A stretch of 33,584 nt of DNA from Gammaproteobacteria bacterium (GTDB lineage Bacteria > Pseudomonadota > Gammaproteobacteria > UBA4575), in NCBI GenBank assembly GCA_028281205.1, contig JANQKJ010000272.1, forward strand, positions 1 through 33,584, in the 5' to 3' direction. Within the stretch, counting starts at the first letter, position 1; every line of letters starts with the position of its first letter. Positions 24,207 to 31,189 of this stretch are shown one piece after another. The notes beneath the pieces were generated by a model. The model had not been told where the DNA came from. It saw nothing but the letters and a program-made list of their open reading frames with translations, and searched no databases. The translations under genes were made by a program, and so were the position numbers.

Positions 24207-26041
24207 TGTTTAAGTATCAACGCCCAAATGAACAAAGTTATGCATTTTTACCTCTGGTAAATCATCCTGAGAAAAATCGTTATGGGGACTCAATTGAAAC
24301 AGTACCAGAAGGACATGAACTAAGAGGTAAAAGCTTAAACATCAATAATGATGATGGTATTGGGGATAATGCTAACCGATACAAACAACATGGCTTCTAC
24401 TTTACAGCCGATAATTGTATTTCTTGTCATGCCTGTGAGGCTGCGTGCTCAGAAAAAAATGATTTGCCGTCACATATTGCGTTTCGCTCTGTTGGTTATG
24501 TTGAAGGTGGTTCTTATCCTGCTTACAGCCGGTTGAATATTTCTATGGCATGTAATCATTGTGATGATCCGGTATGTTTAAAAGGTTGTCCAACACGTGC
24601 TTATACAAAATTTGCTGAATATGGCGCAGTTTTACAAGATCCGGATATTTGTTTTGGCTGTGGTTATTGTACATGGGTATGTCCATATAATGCGCCTCAG
24701 CTTGATCAAGAAGCAGGACAAGTTGAAAAATGTAATATGTGTGTTGATCGACTTGAAGTGGGCTTAAAGCCAGCCTGTGTATCTGCATGTTTAGCAGGTG
24801 CACTAGATTTTGGTGTAATTGAAACAACGCCTGAGAATAGAACCCAATTAGAAACAACTATCCCAGGCTTTCCTAATAGTGATATCACACACCCTAATAT
24901 CCGATTTCAGCAAACTAAAAGTTTACCTAATGAAATGAAGCGTACAGATAGTATGCCCATCCGTTATGAAAAAGATTTACAAGGTGAGTATCAATCTAAA
25001 GTTGATGAAAAATCGCAAGCAATGCAGTGGAGTTTTAAAAAACTAAGTACTCGAGAAAATCCTTTAGTGGTATTTACATTGATTTCACAATTAGTAATAG
25101 GCGCATTTATTCTATTATTTATTGGACCAAAAATAGGTATTGCAACAATCACTGCCACCTCCAACCCAATAGTGTGGCCATTATTTCTGTTTGCACTTAT
25201 TAGTGTTCAAACGCTCGCGCTGGTATTATCAACCATGCATCTGGGAAAACCGCATCGTTTTTATCGTGCATTCAATAATTTGAAATACTCACCAGTCAGT
25301 CGCGAAGTTGCAGGGATTGCAGTGTTCTATAATTTTTTAGGTGCTTACACGTGTCTAACTGGCTTGCCAGTGTTGTTTACATGGCTACCTGATGCAGTGT
25401 TGTCGACGTTAGTCGTTGTTACTGGTTGGGGTGCGACTTTATCTGGTTTAGCAGCATTATATTTCATGCATGCAATCTATCGTATACCGGCACGACCTTA
25501 TTGGAATCACTGGTCAGTTTTGAATGCATTTTATGGCTCAATGTTGTCATTAGGCCCATTATTAATTGGAAGTTTGTACTTTTTAATGGCTATGTTAGTT
25601 GGTGAGAATAACTTGCAGGTGCTAAATAATATAGCGTTGATTATAGCGATAGGTATAACCATTGAGTTGCTTGGTTTATATGCACATGCTCGCTACCTAA
25701 AACATCATAGTGGTGAATCTCAAGCATCTCATTACCAGCAGATAACACAATTTGGAAAAACTTATTGGTTGCGAAATATTTTACTGTCATTGTCAGCTAT
25801 TAGTATGTTTGCTATGAGCGTAATTAATTTTGAAATAAATTTAGCCTTAATTGCTTGGTGGGCAGGCTGTATTATGATTATCATAGCAGCAGTGTTAGGA
25901 CGTAGTTTATTTTATGCGTTAGTGATACCGACGACTATGCCTGGTGCTTTCTTTTGGAAGAATAAAGGTTTTGAAGAGCATGCTCGGGAGTCGGGCTTGG
26001 CGAGTAGAACGGATGCAGGTGTTCTTATTAACGCACATTAA
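24206..26041 (+). CDS. DmsB-DmsC fusion: four-cluster ferredoxin plus membrane anchor for nitrate reductase
   Basis: A 611-residue fusion of an iron-sulfur subunit and a DmsC-like membrane anchor. Four cysteine groups, each typical of a [4Fe-4S] cluster, lie at about 70-200: CISCHACEAAC, CNHCDDPVCLKGCP, CFGCGYCTWVCP and CNMC with CVSAC. From about residue 290 there are eight membrane helices as in DmsC. DMSO-reductase-type anchors oxidise menaquinol or ubiquinol and feed the molybdoenzyme. Translational overlap with nasA implies that it links NasA to the quinone pool. There is no Tat signal on either protein, so the iron-sulfur and catalytic parts should face the cytoplasm, opposite to E. coli DmsABC. 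Confidence 0.93.
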   Translation: MFKYQRPNEQSYAFLPLVNHPEKNRYGDSIETVPEGHELRGKSLNINNDDGIGDNANRYKQHGFYFTADNCISCHACEAACSEKNDLPSHIAFRSVGYVEGGSYPAYSRLNISMACNHCDDPVCLKGCPTRAYTKFAEYGAVLQDPDICFGCGYCTWVCPYNAPQLDQEAGQVEKCNMCVDRLEVGLKPACVSACLAGALDFGVIETTPENRTQLETTIPGFPNSDITHPNIRFQQTKSLPNEMKRTDSMPIRYEKDLQGEYQSKVDEKSQAMQWSFKKLSTRENPLVVFTLISQLVIGAFILLFIGPKIGIATITATSNPIVWPLFLFALISVQTLALVLSTMHLGKPHRFYRAFNNLKYSPVSREVAGIAVFYNFLGAYTCLTGLPVLFTWLPDAVLSTLVVVTGWGATLSGLAALYFMHAIYRIPARPYWNHWSVLNAFYGSMLSLGPLLIGSLYFLMAMLVGENNLQVLNNIALIIAIGITIELLGLYAHARYLKHHSGESQASHYQQITQFGKTYWLRNILLSLSAISMFAMSVINFEINLALIAWWAGCIMIIIAAVLGRSLFYALVIPTTMPGAFFWKNKGFEEHARESGLASRTDAGVLINAH

Positions 26042-26063
26042 TCATGATGCCGGAATTTAATAA

Positions 26064-26432
26064 GTGCGTACACCTTATATATCATCAAAAAAATTATCTG
26101 ACATTGATAGTGAATTGGAAAAAGCTGTTTTTCTTGCTAGCTATTATTCCAAAAAACAAAAAATCCGTCGAAAACTTGCAGCAGTAATACTTTTATTTAA
26201 ACATGGTTTAAGAGGTTTGCTATTTAGTTGGCCACTATATTTATTGCCATTTTCAGTATTAGCAATGCCTGAACAGTTTAAATATTTATTTATCCTGTTT
26301 TTGTCACCAGGTTTATATGTGTCATTCATTATTTTAAAAAAAGGTATTTTAGAAGATTATTCGAATTTTGTTGCTGGTCATTTGTTAAATGATGGTTATC
26401 AACATATGTTGTTATTTGCGAAACAACTTTAG
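26064..26432 (+). CDS. Small membrane protein of unknown function
   Basis: A 122-residue frame beginning at a GTG 22 bases after the DmsBC fusion. The Shine-Dalgarno is weak (GGAA), so the start is uncertain. It has a charged N-terminal region rich in Lys and Arg, then two hydrophobic segments at about 50-70 and 75-95, and a short hydrophilic tail. I do not recognise the family. Its position at the end of the operon suggests a helper for the membrane-bound nitrate reductase, but no motif supports a specific role. Confidence 0.55.
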   Translation: MRTPYISSKKLSDIDSELEKAVFLASYYSKKQKIRRKLAAVILLFKHGLRGLLFSWPLYLLPFSVLAMPEQFKYLFILFLSPGLYVSFIILKKGILEDYSNFVAGHLLNDGYQHMLLFAKQL

Positions 26433-26467
26433 GAATTCTAACTGCTACAAAATAATAGATTGTTTAC

Positions 26468-26503
26468 GGTGCATCTAAAATAAACTTGCACCATATAGAG
26501 GCA
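26468..26503. promoter_or_regulatory. Possible NtrC sites upstream of nrtA2
   Basis: GGTGCA (26468-26473) and TGCACC (26487-26492) flank 13 bases. The right half continues as TGCACC-N5-GAGGCA (26487-26503), matching 10 of 12 consensus positions of TGCACC-N5-GGTGCA. It lies about 72-105 bases upstream of the sigma54-like promoter, a normal enhancer distance. It is the best of the three candidate regions. Confidence 0.45.
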
Positions 26504-26574
26504 TAATACTAGGTGAGAAAATGCTCTGTTAAATAATACTCAGTTAAAACAGTATGTTACATAAGTATGATACT

Positions 26575-26590
26575 TGGCAAGATATTTGCT
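26575..26590 (+). promoter_or_regulatory. Sigma54-type promoter of the nrtA2-nrtB-nrtD operon
   Basis: TGGCAAGATATTTGCT matches the -24/-12 consensus at 15 of the informative positions with one exception (A for C at the sixth base), including GG and GC at exact spacing. Transcription would begin near 26602, about 26 bases before the first leader hairpin. It is the best sigma54-like site in the window. Confidence 0.78.
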
Positions 26591-26627
26591 GAGTGTAAAG
26601 TAAGTTTAGAATTTTTAATTAATTGCA

Positions 26628-26667
26628 ATCACCAACGAAGGTGATCAGCAAAACAGACAGAGGTGTC
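26628..26667 (+). promoter_or_regulatory. ANTAR-type two-hairpin antitermination element, nrtA2 leader
   Basis: Hairpin 1 (26628-26645) is a perfect six-pair stem ATCACC/GGTGAT with hexaloop AACGAA. After a 10-base linker, hairpin 2 (26656-26667) has stem GAC/GTC and hexaloop AGAGGT. Both loops have A at position 1 and G at position 4. Hairpin 2 shares seven bases with the 5' arm of the terminator that follows. This is the clearest of the three copies. Confidence 0.85.
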
Positions 26668-26711
26668 AACGTGTACCCGTTATTGGGCGGCACGTTGACA
26701 CCTTTTTTTTT
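26661..26711 (+). terminator. Intrinsic terminator in the nrtA2 leader (attenuator)
   Basis: AGGTGTCAACGTG (26661-26673) pairs perfectly over 13 bases with 26691-26703, followed by nine T (26703-26711). It lies about 35 bases upstream of the nrtA2 start and more than 270 bases after the preceding gene, so it serves as an attenuator. Confidence 0.92.
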
Positions 26712-26746
26712 GAGAAAAAGTTTCAATTATTTAAGGAGTGATTTTT

Positions 26747-28162
26747 ATGAAACATGTTTGCAGTTCTCTCCCGCTAGCTTCTGGAGGTTCGCAAGAATAT
26801 GTCAAACATTTTTTGCTAAGTGTGATGATTATTATCAGTGCCGTCATTGCAAATAATGTAAACGCAGAAAAACTTGGATACCCGGAGAAAGAAGAACTGA
26901 AATTTGGGTTTATTAAATTAACAGACATGGCACCGATTGCTATTGCTTATGAAAATGGATATTTCGAGGATGAAGGTCTCTACGTCACAATTGAAGCACA
27001 AGCAAACTGGAAAGTATTGTTAGATGGAGTCATTGACGGTCAGCTAGACGGAGCTCATATGCTGGCGGGCCAACCAATTGCTGCCACCATGGGGTTTGGT
27101 ACTAAAGCGCACATCATTACACCATTTTCTATGGACTTAAATGGCAATGGCATTACGGTATCAAATGAGATCTGGGCCCAAATGAAACCAAATATTCCTA
27201 AAATGGACGACGGTAGGCCTGTGCATCCAATCAAGGCGGGTGCGTTAAAACCTGTGGTTGAAAAGTATAAAGATGAAGGTAAGCCATTTAATATGGGTAT
27301 GGTATTTCCTGTATCAACACATAACTATGAATTGCGTTATTGGTTGGCCGCAGGTGGAATCCATCCTGGATACTATGCACCACATAAAGGAGATATTTCT
27401 GGGCAAATAGATGCCGATGCTTTGCTTTCTGTGACGCCTCCACCGCAAATGCCTGCAACATTAGAAGCAGGGACTATATATGGTTATTGCGTGGGTGAAC
27501 CATGGAACCAACAGGCTGTATTTAAAGGCATTGGCGTACCAGTGATTACTGACTATGAAATCTGGAAAAATAATCCCGAAAAAGTATTTGGAATTACTGC
27601 TGAATTTGCAGAAAAATATCCCAATACGACAATAAGAATCGTGCGTGCATTAATCCGTGCCGCAATGTGGTTGGATGAAAATGACAATGCTAATCGTCCA
27701 GCTGCTGTAAAAATTCTATCTCAGTCGAATTATGTCGGTGCAGATTACGACGTTATAGCAAATAGTATGACGGGTACATTTGAATATGAAAAAGGGGACA
27801 AACGCGAAGTTCCAGACTTCAATGTATTCTTTAGATATAACGCTACTTACCCATATTATTCAGATGCAATTTGGTATCTAACGCAAATGCGCCGCTGGGG
27901 CCAAATTTCTGAAGACAAGTCTGATGATTGGTATAAAGATATGGCAGCAAAAGTTTATAAGCCAGATATTTATGCTAAAGCTGCCTTGTCATTAATAGAA
28001 GAAGGTCTAGCAGATGCAAAAGATTTTCCTGACTTTGCTACTGAAGATGGATTTAAAGATCCTCAAACAGAGTTTATTGATGGCATCACATTCGATGGAA
28101 CGAAACCAAATGATTACATTGATATGTTTCCAATCGGTTTGAAGTCAGGCGATAAAGTTTAA
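26747..28162 (+). CDS. nrtA: NrtA-type nitrate/nitrite-binding protein of the ABC transporter
   Basis: Periplasmic binding protein that captures nitrate or nitrite for the adjacent permease. I choose ATG 26747 because AAGGAG lies eight bases upstream; the GTG at 26738 overlaps that site. The 471-residue product has a Sec-type signal peptide (hydrophobic HFLLSVMIIISAVIA, cleavage after NVNA). Family landmarks are LKFGFIKLTDMAPIAIAYENGYF, DGAHMLAGQPIAATMGFG, FPVSTHNYELRYWLAAGG and YCVGEPWNQQAV. It has a short insertion (GYYAPHKGDISGQIDADAL) relative to the first NrtA of this window. It sits behind its own sigma54-like promoter and ANTAR leader. CmpA-type bicarbonate binding cannot be excluded by eye, but context favours nitrate. 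Confidence 0.95.
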   Translation: MKHVCSSLPLASGGSQEYVKHFLLSVMIIISAVIANNVNAEKLGYPEKEELKFGFIKLTDMAPIAIAYENGYFEDEGLYVTIEAQANWKVLLDGVIDGQLDGAHMLAGQPIAATMGFGTKAHIITPFSMDLNGNGITVSNEIWAQMKPNIPKMDDGRPVHPIKAGALKPVVEKYKDEGKPFNMGMVFPVSTHNYELRYWLAAGGIHPGYYAPHKGDISGQIDADALLSVTPPPQMPATLEAGTIYGYCVGEPWNQQAVFKGIGVPVITDYEIWKNNPEKVFGITAEFAEKYPNTTIRIVRALIRAAMWLDENDNANRPAAVKILSQSNYVGADYDVIANSMTGTFEYEKGDKREVPDFNVFFRYNATYPYYSDAIWYLTQMRRWGQISEDKSDDWYKDMAAKVYKPDIYAKAALSLIEEGLADAKDFPDFATEDGFKDPQTEFIDGITFDGTKPNDYIDMFPIGLKSGDKV

Positions 28163-28189
28163 AAATATATTTGTTTAAAGGAAGTATGT

Positions 28190-29185
28190 ATGAAGGCTGC
28201 AACATCATTAACTACAAAGCTAAATATGACGGGCATGTCTCCAAAGATGTCTGGCTTAATTGCTGGTTCGTTACAAAATCTGGTGATTCCTCTAGCTGGA
28301 ATTGTGTTTTTTTTAGCTTTCTGGTCGGTTGCAGCCTCAAACATCAATACATCGTTAGGGAAGTTTCCTGGCCCTAATGCGGTATGGACGCAATTAAATA
28401 GCCTTTATGTCGAACATAACGAAGAGAGAACCAAAGAACAGGCATTTTACGAGCGGCAGAAAAAACGCAATGCTGAACGTGTTGCGCAAGATCCAGATTA
28501 CGTGCCAAAAATTCGTTCCTATACTGGTAAAGAGACATTTTTAGATCAAATTGTCACGAGCTTGCTTACTGTTATGAGTGGATTTTTATTAGCTGCTGTT
28601 ATAGCTATCCCGTTAGGAATTGCTATTGGTTTAAGTAAAACGCTAAATACTGCATTTAACCCTGTTATTCAAATTTTCAAACCCGTGTCTCCATTGGCCT
28701 GGTTACCTTTGGTAACTATGGTTGTTAGTGCCCTTTATGCTACACCTGATCCGGTGATACCAAAATCATTTTTAAATTCGATGATAACGGTAACGTTATG
28801 TTGTTTATGGCCCATGGTAATCAACACATCGGTCGGTGTAGCATCTATTAATTCTGATTTAGTAAATGTAAGTCGGGTATTACGTTTGCCAGCATTGAAG
28901 CATATCCAAAAAATTGTCTTACCTGCATCAATACCTATGATATTTACTGGCATGCGCACATCTTTAGGGATTGCATGGATGGTGCTCATTGCAGCAGAAA
29001 TGCTCGCACAAAATCCTGGTCTAGGTAAATTTGTATGGGATGAATTTCAAAATGGCAGTTCTGATTCTTTGGGAAGAATTATGGCAGCAGTTGTTGTTAT
29101 TGGTGCCATAGGTTTTTTCTTAGACCGTTCAATGCTGCAAATTCAAAAATTTGTGTCCTGGGATAAAACATCTGCTAGTAGATAA
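28190..29185 (+). CDS. nrtB: NrtB-type ABC transporter permease
   Basis: Inner-membrane permease of a nitrate/nitrite ABC importer. The 331 residues have an N-terminal membrane segment (IVFFLAFWSVAAS), a charged loop of about 60 residues rich in Lys, Arg and Glu, and then the BPD transport domain. That domain's conserved EAA-like loop is VNVSRVLRLPALKHIQKIVLPASIPMIFTGMR. AAAGGAAG precedes the ATG. It follows nrtA2 by 27 bases. The charged insertion between the first helices is typical of NrtB/CmpB permeases. Two copies are expected per transporter, since no second permease is encoded. Confidence 0.95.
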   Translation: MKAATSLTTKLNMTGMSPKMSGLIAGSLQNLVIPLAGIVFFLAFWSVAASNINTSLGKFPGPNAVWTQLNSLYVEHNEERTKEQAFYERQKKRNAERVAQDPDYVPKIRSYTGKETFLDQIVTSLLTVMSGFLLAAVIAIPLGIAIGLSKTLNTAFNPVIQIFKPVSPLAWLPLVTMVVSALYATPDPVIPKSFLNSMITVTLCCLWPMVINTSVGVASINSDLVNVSRVLRLPALKHIQKIVLPASIPMIFTGMRTSLGIAWMVLIAAEMLAQNPGLGKFVWDEFQNGSSDSLGRIMAAVVVIGAIGFFLDRSMLQIQKFVSWDKTSASR

Positions 29186-29227
29186 GTATTAAGAATTTAA
29201 ATTTTTATGATATTTGGAAATTAAGCT

Positions 29228-30076
29228 ATGAGTGAGTTATTAAATATTAGTGGAGTTGACATGATTTTCCCAACGCCTAAGGGAGATTTCACAGCGTTAA
29301 CAGATATTAACTTAAAGATAAGTAAAGGTGAGTTTGTGTCGTTAATCGGTCATTCGGGATGCGGTAAGTCGACAGTATTAAATATTGTTGCTGGCTTACA
29401 TCAGGCAACTATTGGTGGTGTGATATTAAATGGTAAGGAAGTATCTGAGCCAGGGCCAGAACGCGCAGTTGTATTTCAAAATCATTCTTTACTTCCGTGG
29501 TTAAGTGCTTATGAAAATGTAGAGCTTGCTGTTAAACAGGTATTTGGTAAGTCAAAATCAAAAGCTGATACAAAAGACTGGATTGAACATAATTTACGTT
29601 TAGTGCATATGGATCATGCTATGCACAAACGACCTGATGAGTTATCAGGAGGCATGAAGCAAAGAGTGGGCATAGCACGGGCATTAGCTATGCAGCCAGA
29701 AATTTTATTAATGGATGAACCCTTTGGTGCTTTAGATGCATTGACACGTTCACATATGCAAGATTCATTGATGGAAATTCAAAATGAATTGAATAACACT
29801 GTAATCATGATCACTCATGACGTTGACGAAGCTGTTCTGCTATCAGATCGTATTGTTATGATGACTAATGGCCCAGCAGCTACTATTGGTGAAATACTTG
29901 AGATTAATCTTGAACGTCCAAGAGATAGAATTAGTTTAGCAAGTGATGTCGAATATACCAAGCTTAGACAGGCAGTATTAACCTTCTTGTATGAGAAACA
30001 GCGTAAAGTGGAGCCTATAAATAGTATAAAAAAGTCTAGTGATGTAGTTCATAACAGTAAAAATGAAGCCGCGTAA
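29228..30076 (+). CDS. nrtD: NrtD-type ABC transporter ATPase
   Basis: ATPase that powers nitrate/nitrite import, 282 residues. Walker A is GHSGCGKST (41-49), the ABC signature is LSGGMKQRVGIARAL (about 138), Walker B is ILLMDEPFGALD (about 158) and the switch histidine is in MITHDVDEA. It lacks the C-terminal NrtA-like domain of cyanobacterial NrtC, so it is of the NrtD type and probably forms a homodimer. It is the last gene of the operon, 42 bases after the permease. I see no clear terminator in the 150 bases that follow. Confidence 0.95.
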   Translation: MSELLNISGVDMIFPTPKGDFTALTDINLKISKGEFVSLIGHSGCGKSTVLNIVAGLHQATIGGVILNGKEVSEPGPERAVVFQNHSLLPWLSAYENVELAVKQVFGKSKSKADTKDWIEHNLRLVHMDHAMHKRPDELSGGMKQRVGIARALAMQPEILLMDEPFGALDALTRSHMQDSLMEIQNELNNTVIMITHDVDEAVLLSDRIVMMTNGPAATIGEILEINLERPRDRISLASDVEYTKLRQAVLTFLYEKQRKVEPINSIKKSSDVVHNSKNEAA

Positions 30077-30229
30077 ATTAGTGTGACTATGCTAAAAAAC
30101 ATATATTCGTTAATAACTGTTTTGATTTTCAGTTTTACTTTTTTAACAATGCTTAAAATGCTAATAGGGAGTAGTTATTAGAAACTGTCTCTTGCATTAT
30201 TTGCGATGAGTAAGTAGAAATCTGTTGAT

Positions 30230-30541
30230 TTAACTATTGCGTAGTTGATTTTCTAACAGATACTGTATGTATTTACGGCGAGATTCTTTATCCCGTTTTA
30301 AAGATTGGTTTTTACACCACCACGAATAACTGATTGGGTCAATTTTGAGGCGCTCAAATGGCTTATTGCGGTTGGTCAAAATAACAACACTTTTATCCGC
30401 ATGAGCTAGCCATATCTGATAGCTTTCATGGAAACTATCCGGGTCATCTGAGATTTCCTTCATTTTCTTCCATGAGCGTTCGGAATACCATGGAATACCA
30501 ATAATAGCTGCCGATTCTTTTTTATTGTGTTGGCTAGACAT
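30230..30541 (-). CDS. Uncharacterised small cytoplasmic protein
   Basis: A 103-residue protein without signal peptide or membrane segment. Recognisable elements are GIPWYSERSWKKMKEI, DPDSFHESYQIWLAHAD and ERLKIDPISYSWWCKNQ. The pattern of IPWY near the N-terminus, a 'YxxWLxxA' helix and a late 'IDPxxxxxWC' recurs, as far as I remember, in uncharacterised small proteobacterial proteins. No function is known to me. It stands alone on the - strand, convergent with the nitrate transporter operon, and starts with an ATG lacking an obvious strong Shine-Dalgarno. Confidence 0.7.
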   Translation of the reverse strand: MSSQHNKKESAAIIGIPWYSERSWKKMKEISDDPDSFHESYQIWLAHADKSVVILTNRNKPFERLKIDPISYSWWCKNQSLKRDKESRRKYIQYLLENQLRNS

Positions 30542-30722
30542 AACTGAATAGGAAATCTGGATTAAAGATCCCCATCTGATTGTTGGGTGCCTCTCAACTA
30601 TAACTAAATCCTGTTCTCTAGTAAGGTAAATGCTGAGGATAGTGGACGATTTGCATAACTGTGGGGTTGTATGGTCATAAATACTAAACTAAAGGCGTGT
30701 GTCTTAGTTGAGTATTAAGACC

Positions 30723-30995
30723 TTATTTAGGTATTTTTAGCTTACGTAATGCATTGATTTCTGTTGCTTTGAGAGCGTTTTTATCCTTGCCAAGCTTTTT
30801 GGCCACAGCATGTATGCTTTTGCCCGAAGTGGATTTTTTTGATTGATATTTACGCAGGCGACTAACACTGTTAGTTTCATCAATATCATCAATCCCATAT
30901 CGCATACATAGGACTTTTGCTTCAATGGTTGTTAGTGTGTCGTTTGGATCATCCTTCATTATTGTGTTCTCTTGGTGAACATATTCGCTTTCCAT
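30723..30995 (-). CDS. Small sigma70 region 4-like protein
   Basis: A 90-residue protein that resembles only the C-terminal region 4 of a primary sigma factor. Residues 21-36, LTTIEAKVLCMRYGID, parallel region 4.1 of RpoD (LTxREAKVLRMRFGID). The end, with SIHAVAKKLG and ALRKLK (82-87), parallels region 4.2 (TLEEVGKQFD and ALRKLRHP). Between them lies an insertion of about 20 residues rich in Ser and Lys. No region 2 or 3 is present. It could bind -35 DNA, the beta-flap or an anti-sigma factor. M13 (30959), with AAGAGAA upstream, is an alternative start. It is a lone gene on the - strand. The resemblance is seen by eye; the function is open. Confidence 0.7.
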   Translation of the reverse strand: MESEYVHQENTIMKDDPNDTLTTIEAKVLCMRYGIDDIDETNSVSRLRKYQSKKSTSGKSIHAVAKKLGKDKNALKATEINALRKLKIPK

Positions 30996-31072
30996 GGCGC
31001 ATTACACCGCGAATTATTGTTGTTATAGTAAATCTAAGTGTGAGCAATTGTATTAGAATGTTTTATTAGTGA

Positions 31073-31128
31073 AGTGATTAAAGTCACATGTATATATTGC
31101 TTGACAGTTTTTAACATTTTTTTATGCA
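31073..31128 (+). promoter_or_regulatory. Candidate promoter of the HAD gene with CRP-like dyad
   Basis: GTGA-N6-TCAC (31074-31087) has the CRP half-site spacing. It is followed by TTGACA (31101-31106), 16 bases, then TATGCA (31123-31128) as a weak -10 element. The HAD gene begins at 31190. The -35 match is perfect; the -10 and the regulator identity are uncertain. Confidence 0.35.
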
Positions 31129-31189
31129 GAGTTAGTGCTAATTCAAAATTCCTTAACCCGATTAATTAATATCCGTTTTAAACAACAAA

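Noticed and set aside
26044..26060. ATG pair at 26044 as the start of the small membrane protein
   Set aside because: These ATG codons are in a different frame from the 122-residue product, and that frame ends soon without recognisable features.
26550..26576. Dyad AAGTATGATACTT upstream of nrtA2
   Set aside because: It overlaps the start of the sigma54-like promoter, matches no regulator I know, and similar AT-rich dyads are expected by chance here.
26738..26740. GTG at 26738 as the start of nrtA2
   Set aside because: It overlaps the AAGGAG ribosome-binding site; ATG 26747 fits better and starts the signal peptide properly.
26747..30076. Bicarbonate (Cmp) or cyanate transporter
   Set aside because: The families overlap, but the ANTAR leader and the neighbouring nitrate and nitrite reductases favour nitrate/nitrite.
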